A DNA stretch of 64,000 nt from an uncultured Eubacterium sp. (GTDB lineage Bacteria; Bacillota; Clostridia; Lachnospirales; Lachnospiraceae): the NCBI RefSeq assembly GCF_937958975.1, contig NZ_CALGRE010000022.1:1-64000 (forward strand). The letters are read 5' to 3'. The stretch's first letter is position 1. The number at the start of each line of letters is the position of its first letter. A program made the position numbers and the translations under genes. Below are positions 63,862-64,000 of the stretch, piece by piece. The notes under the pieces are model-generated. The model was not told where the DNA came from, searched no databases, and was given only the letters and a program-made list of their open reading frames with translations.

Positions 63862-64000
63862 TTATTGATAGTCTTTAAAAAGAAAGATATCAGGTGGAAA
63901 TATTGTAAATAAAACGAATAGTATAAATATTAGTTCCCATAATATTATTGCAGCCTTTGAAGATAGAAAGTTCATATTGTAGTTTTGTAACAGGTAACCA
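63862..64000. other. window end, no gene seen
   Basis: AT-rich sequence after the channel gene. AGGTGG at 63892-63897 resembles a ribosome binding site but no ATG, GTG or TTG opens a useful frame from it, and there is no clear terminator. Confidence 0.4.

Overview
The window looks like chromosome from a low-GC, spore-forming anaerobe of the Clostridia, most probably family Lachnospiraceae. This rests on the AT-rich sequence, strong AGGAGG-type ribosome binding sites, a spoIIGA-sigE-sigG sporulation locus, the CysS/MrnC/RlmB block, the AddAB nuclease, C_GCAxxG_C_C and YHYH proteins, and secreted proteins ending in lysine-rich fibronectin III-like modules. The genus cannot be fixed from sequence alone. 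Most genes lie on the + strand; the - strand carries only aroE, an FMN-binding-like membrane protein, a YHYH protein, an alpha/beta hydrolase and a cold-shock protein.

Layout. 1-1.8 kb: AT-rich accessory stretch with a broken small gene and a self-inhibited Fic protein. 1.9-10.9 kb: ispF, two acyltransferase-like genes, cysS, mrnC, rlmB, a short-chain dehydrogenase, a PcrA/UvrD-type helicase and a second SpoU-type methylase. 10.97-11.45 kb: tRNA-Thr(GGT), a 22-bp perfect inverted repeat and five tandem 66/67-bp repeats. 11.5-14.5 kb: ilvN-ilvC and an ATP-grasp gene. 14.7-18.6 kb: spoIIGA-sigE, sigG, ylmC/ymxH, nrdR, yqeG, with Spo0A-box-like sites and a hairpin that buries the sigG start codon. 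18.6-21.5 kb: aroE, a fused aroD-aroK and efp. 21.7-32.1 kb: a secreted polysaccharide cluster of three GH128-like hydrolases and three carbohydrate-binding-like proteins, interrupted by an SSB-like gene; beta-1,3-glucan is the inferred target. 32.2-34.2 kb: lysine riboswitch, dapA, dapB. 34.4-38.2 kb: a lipoprotein, a SPOR amidase, nadE and a small membrane protein. 38.4-50.0 kb: addB, a frameshifted addA, an S66 peptidase, a minimal SufC/SufB-like (SMS-type) iron-sulfur pair and a subtilisin-like protease. 50.1-55.1 kb: YHYH protein, ferritin-like protein, FAD oxidoreductase, esterase, cold-shock protein and mutarotase. 55.2-58.0 kb: a yybP-ykoY-type manganese riboswitch with terminator ahead of a P-type cation ATPase. 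58-63.9 kb: trxA, trxB, a two-component system, a Gfo/Idh/MocA oxidoreductase, a C_GCAxxG_C_C protein and a formate/nitrite-type channel.

The signals most worth following are the secreted GH128/binding-protein cluster, the tandem repeat array next to tRNA-Thr, the layout at sigG where read-through and own-promoter transcripts would differ in start-codon access, the manganese riboswitch-ATPase unit, the aroD-aroK fusion and the addA frameshift. All calls come from reading the sequence; no database search was run.
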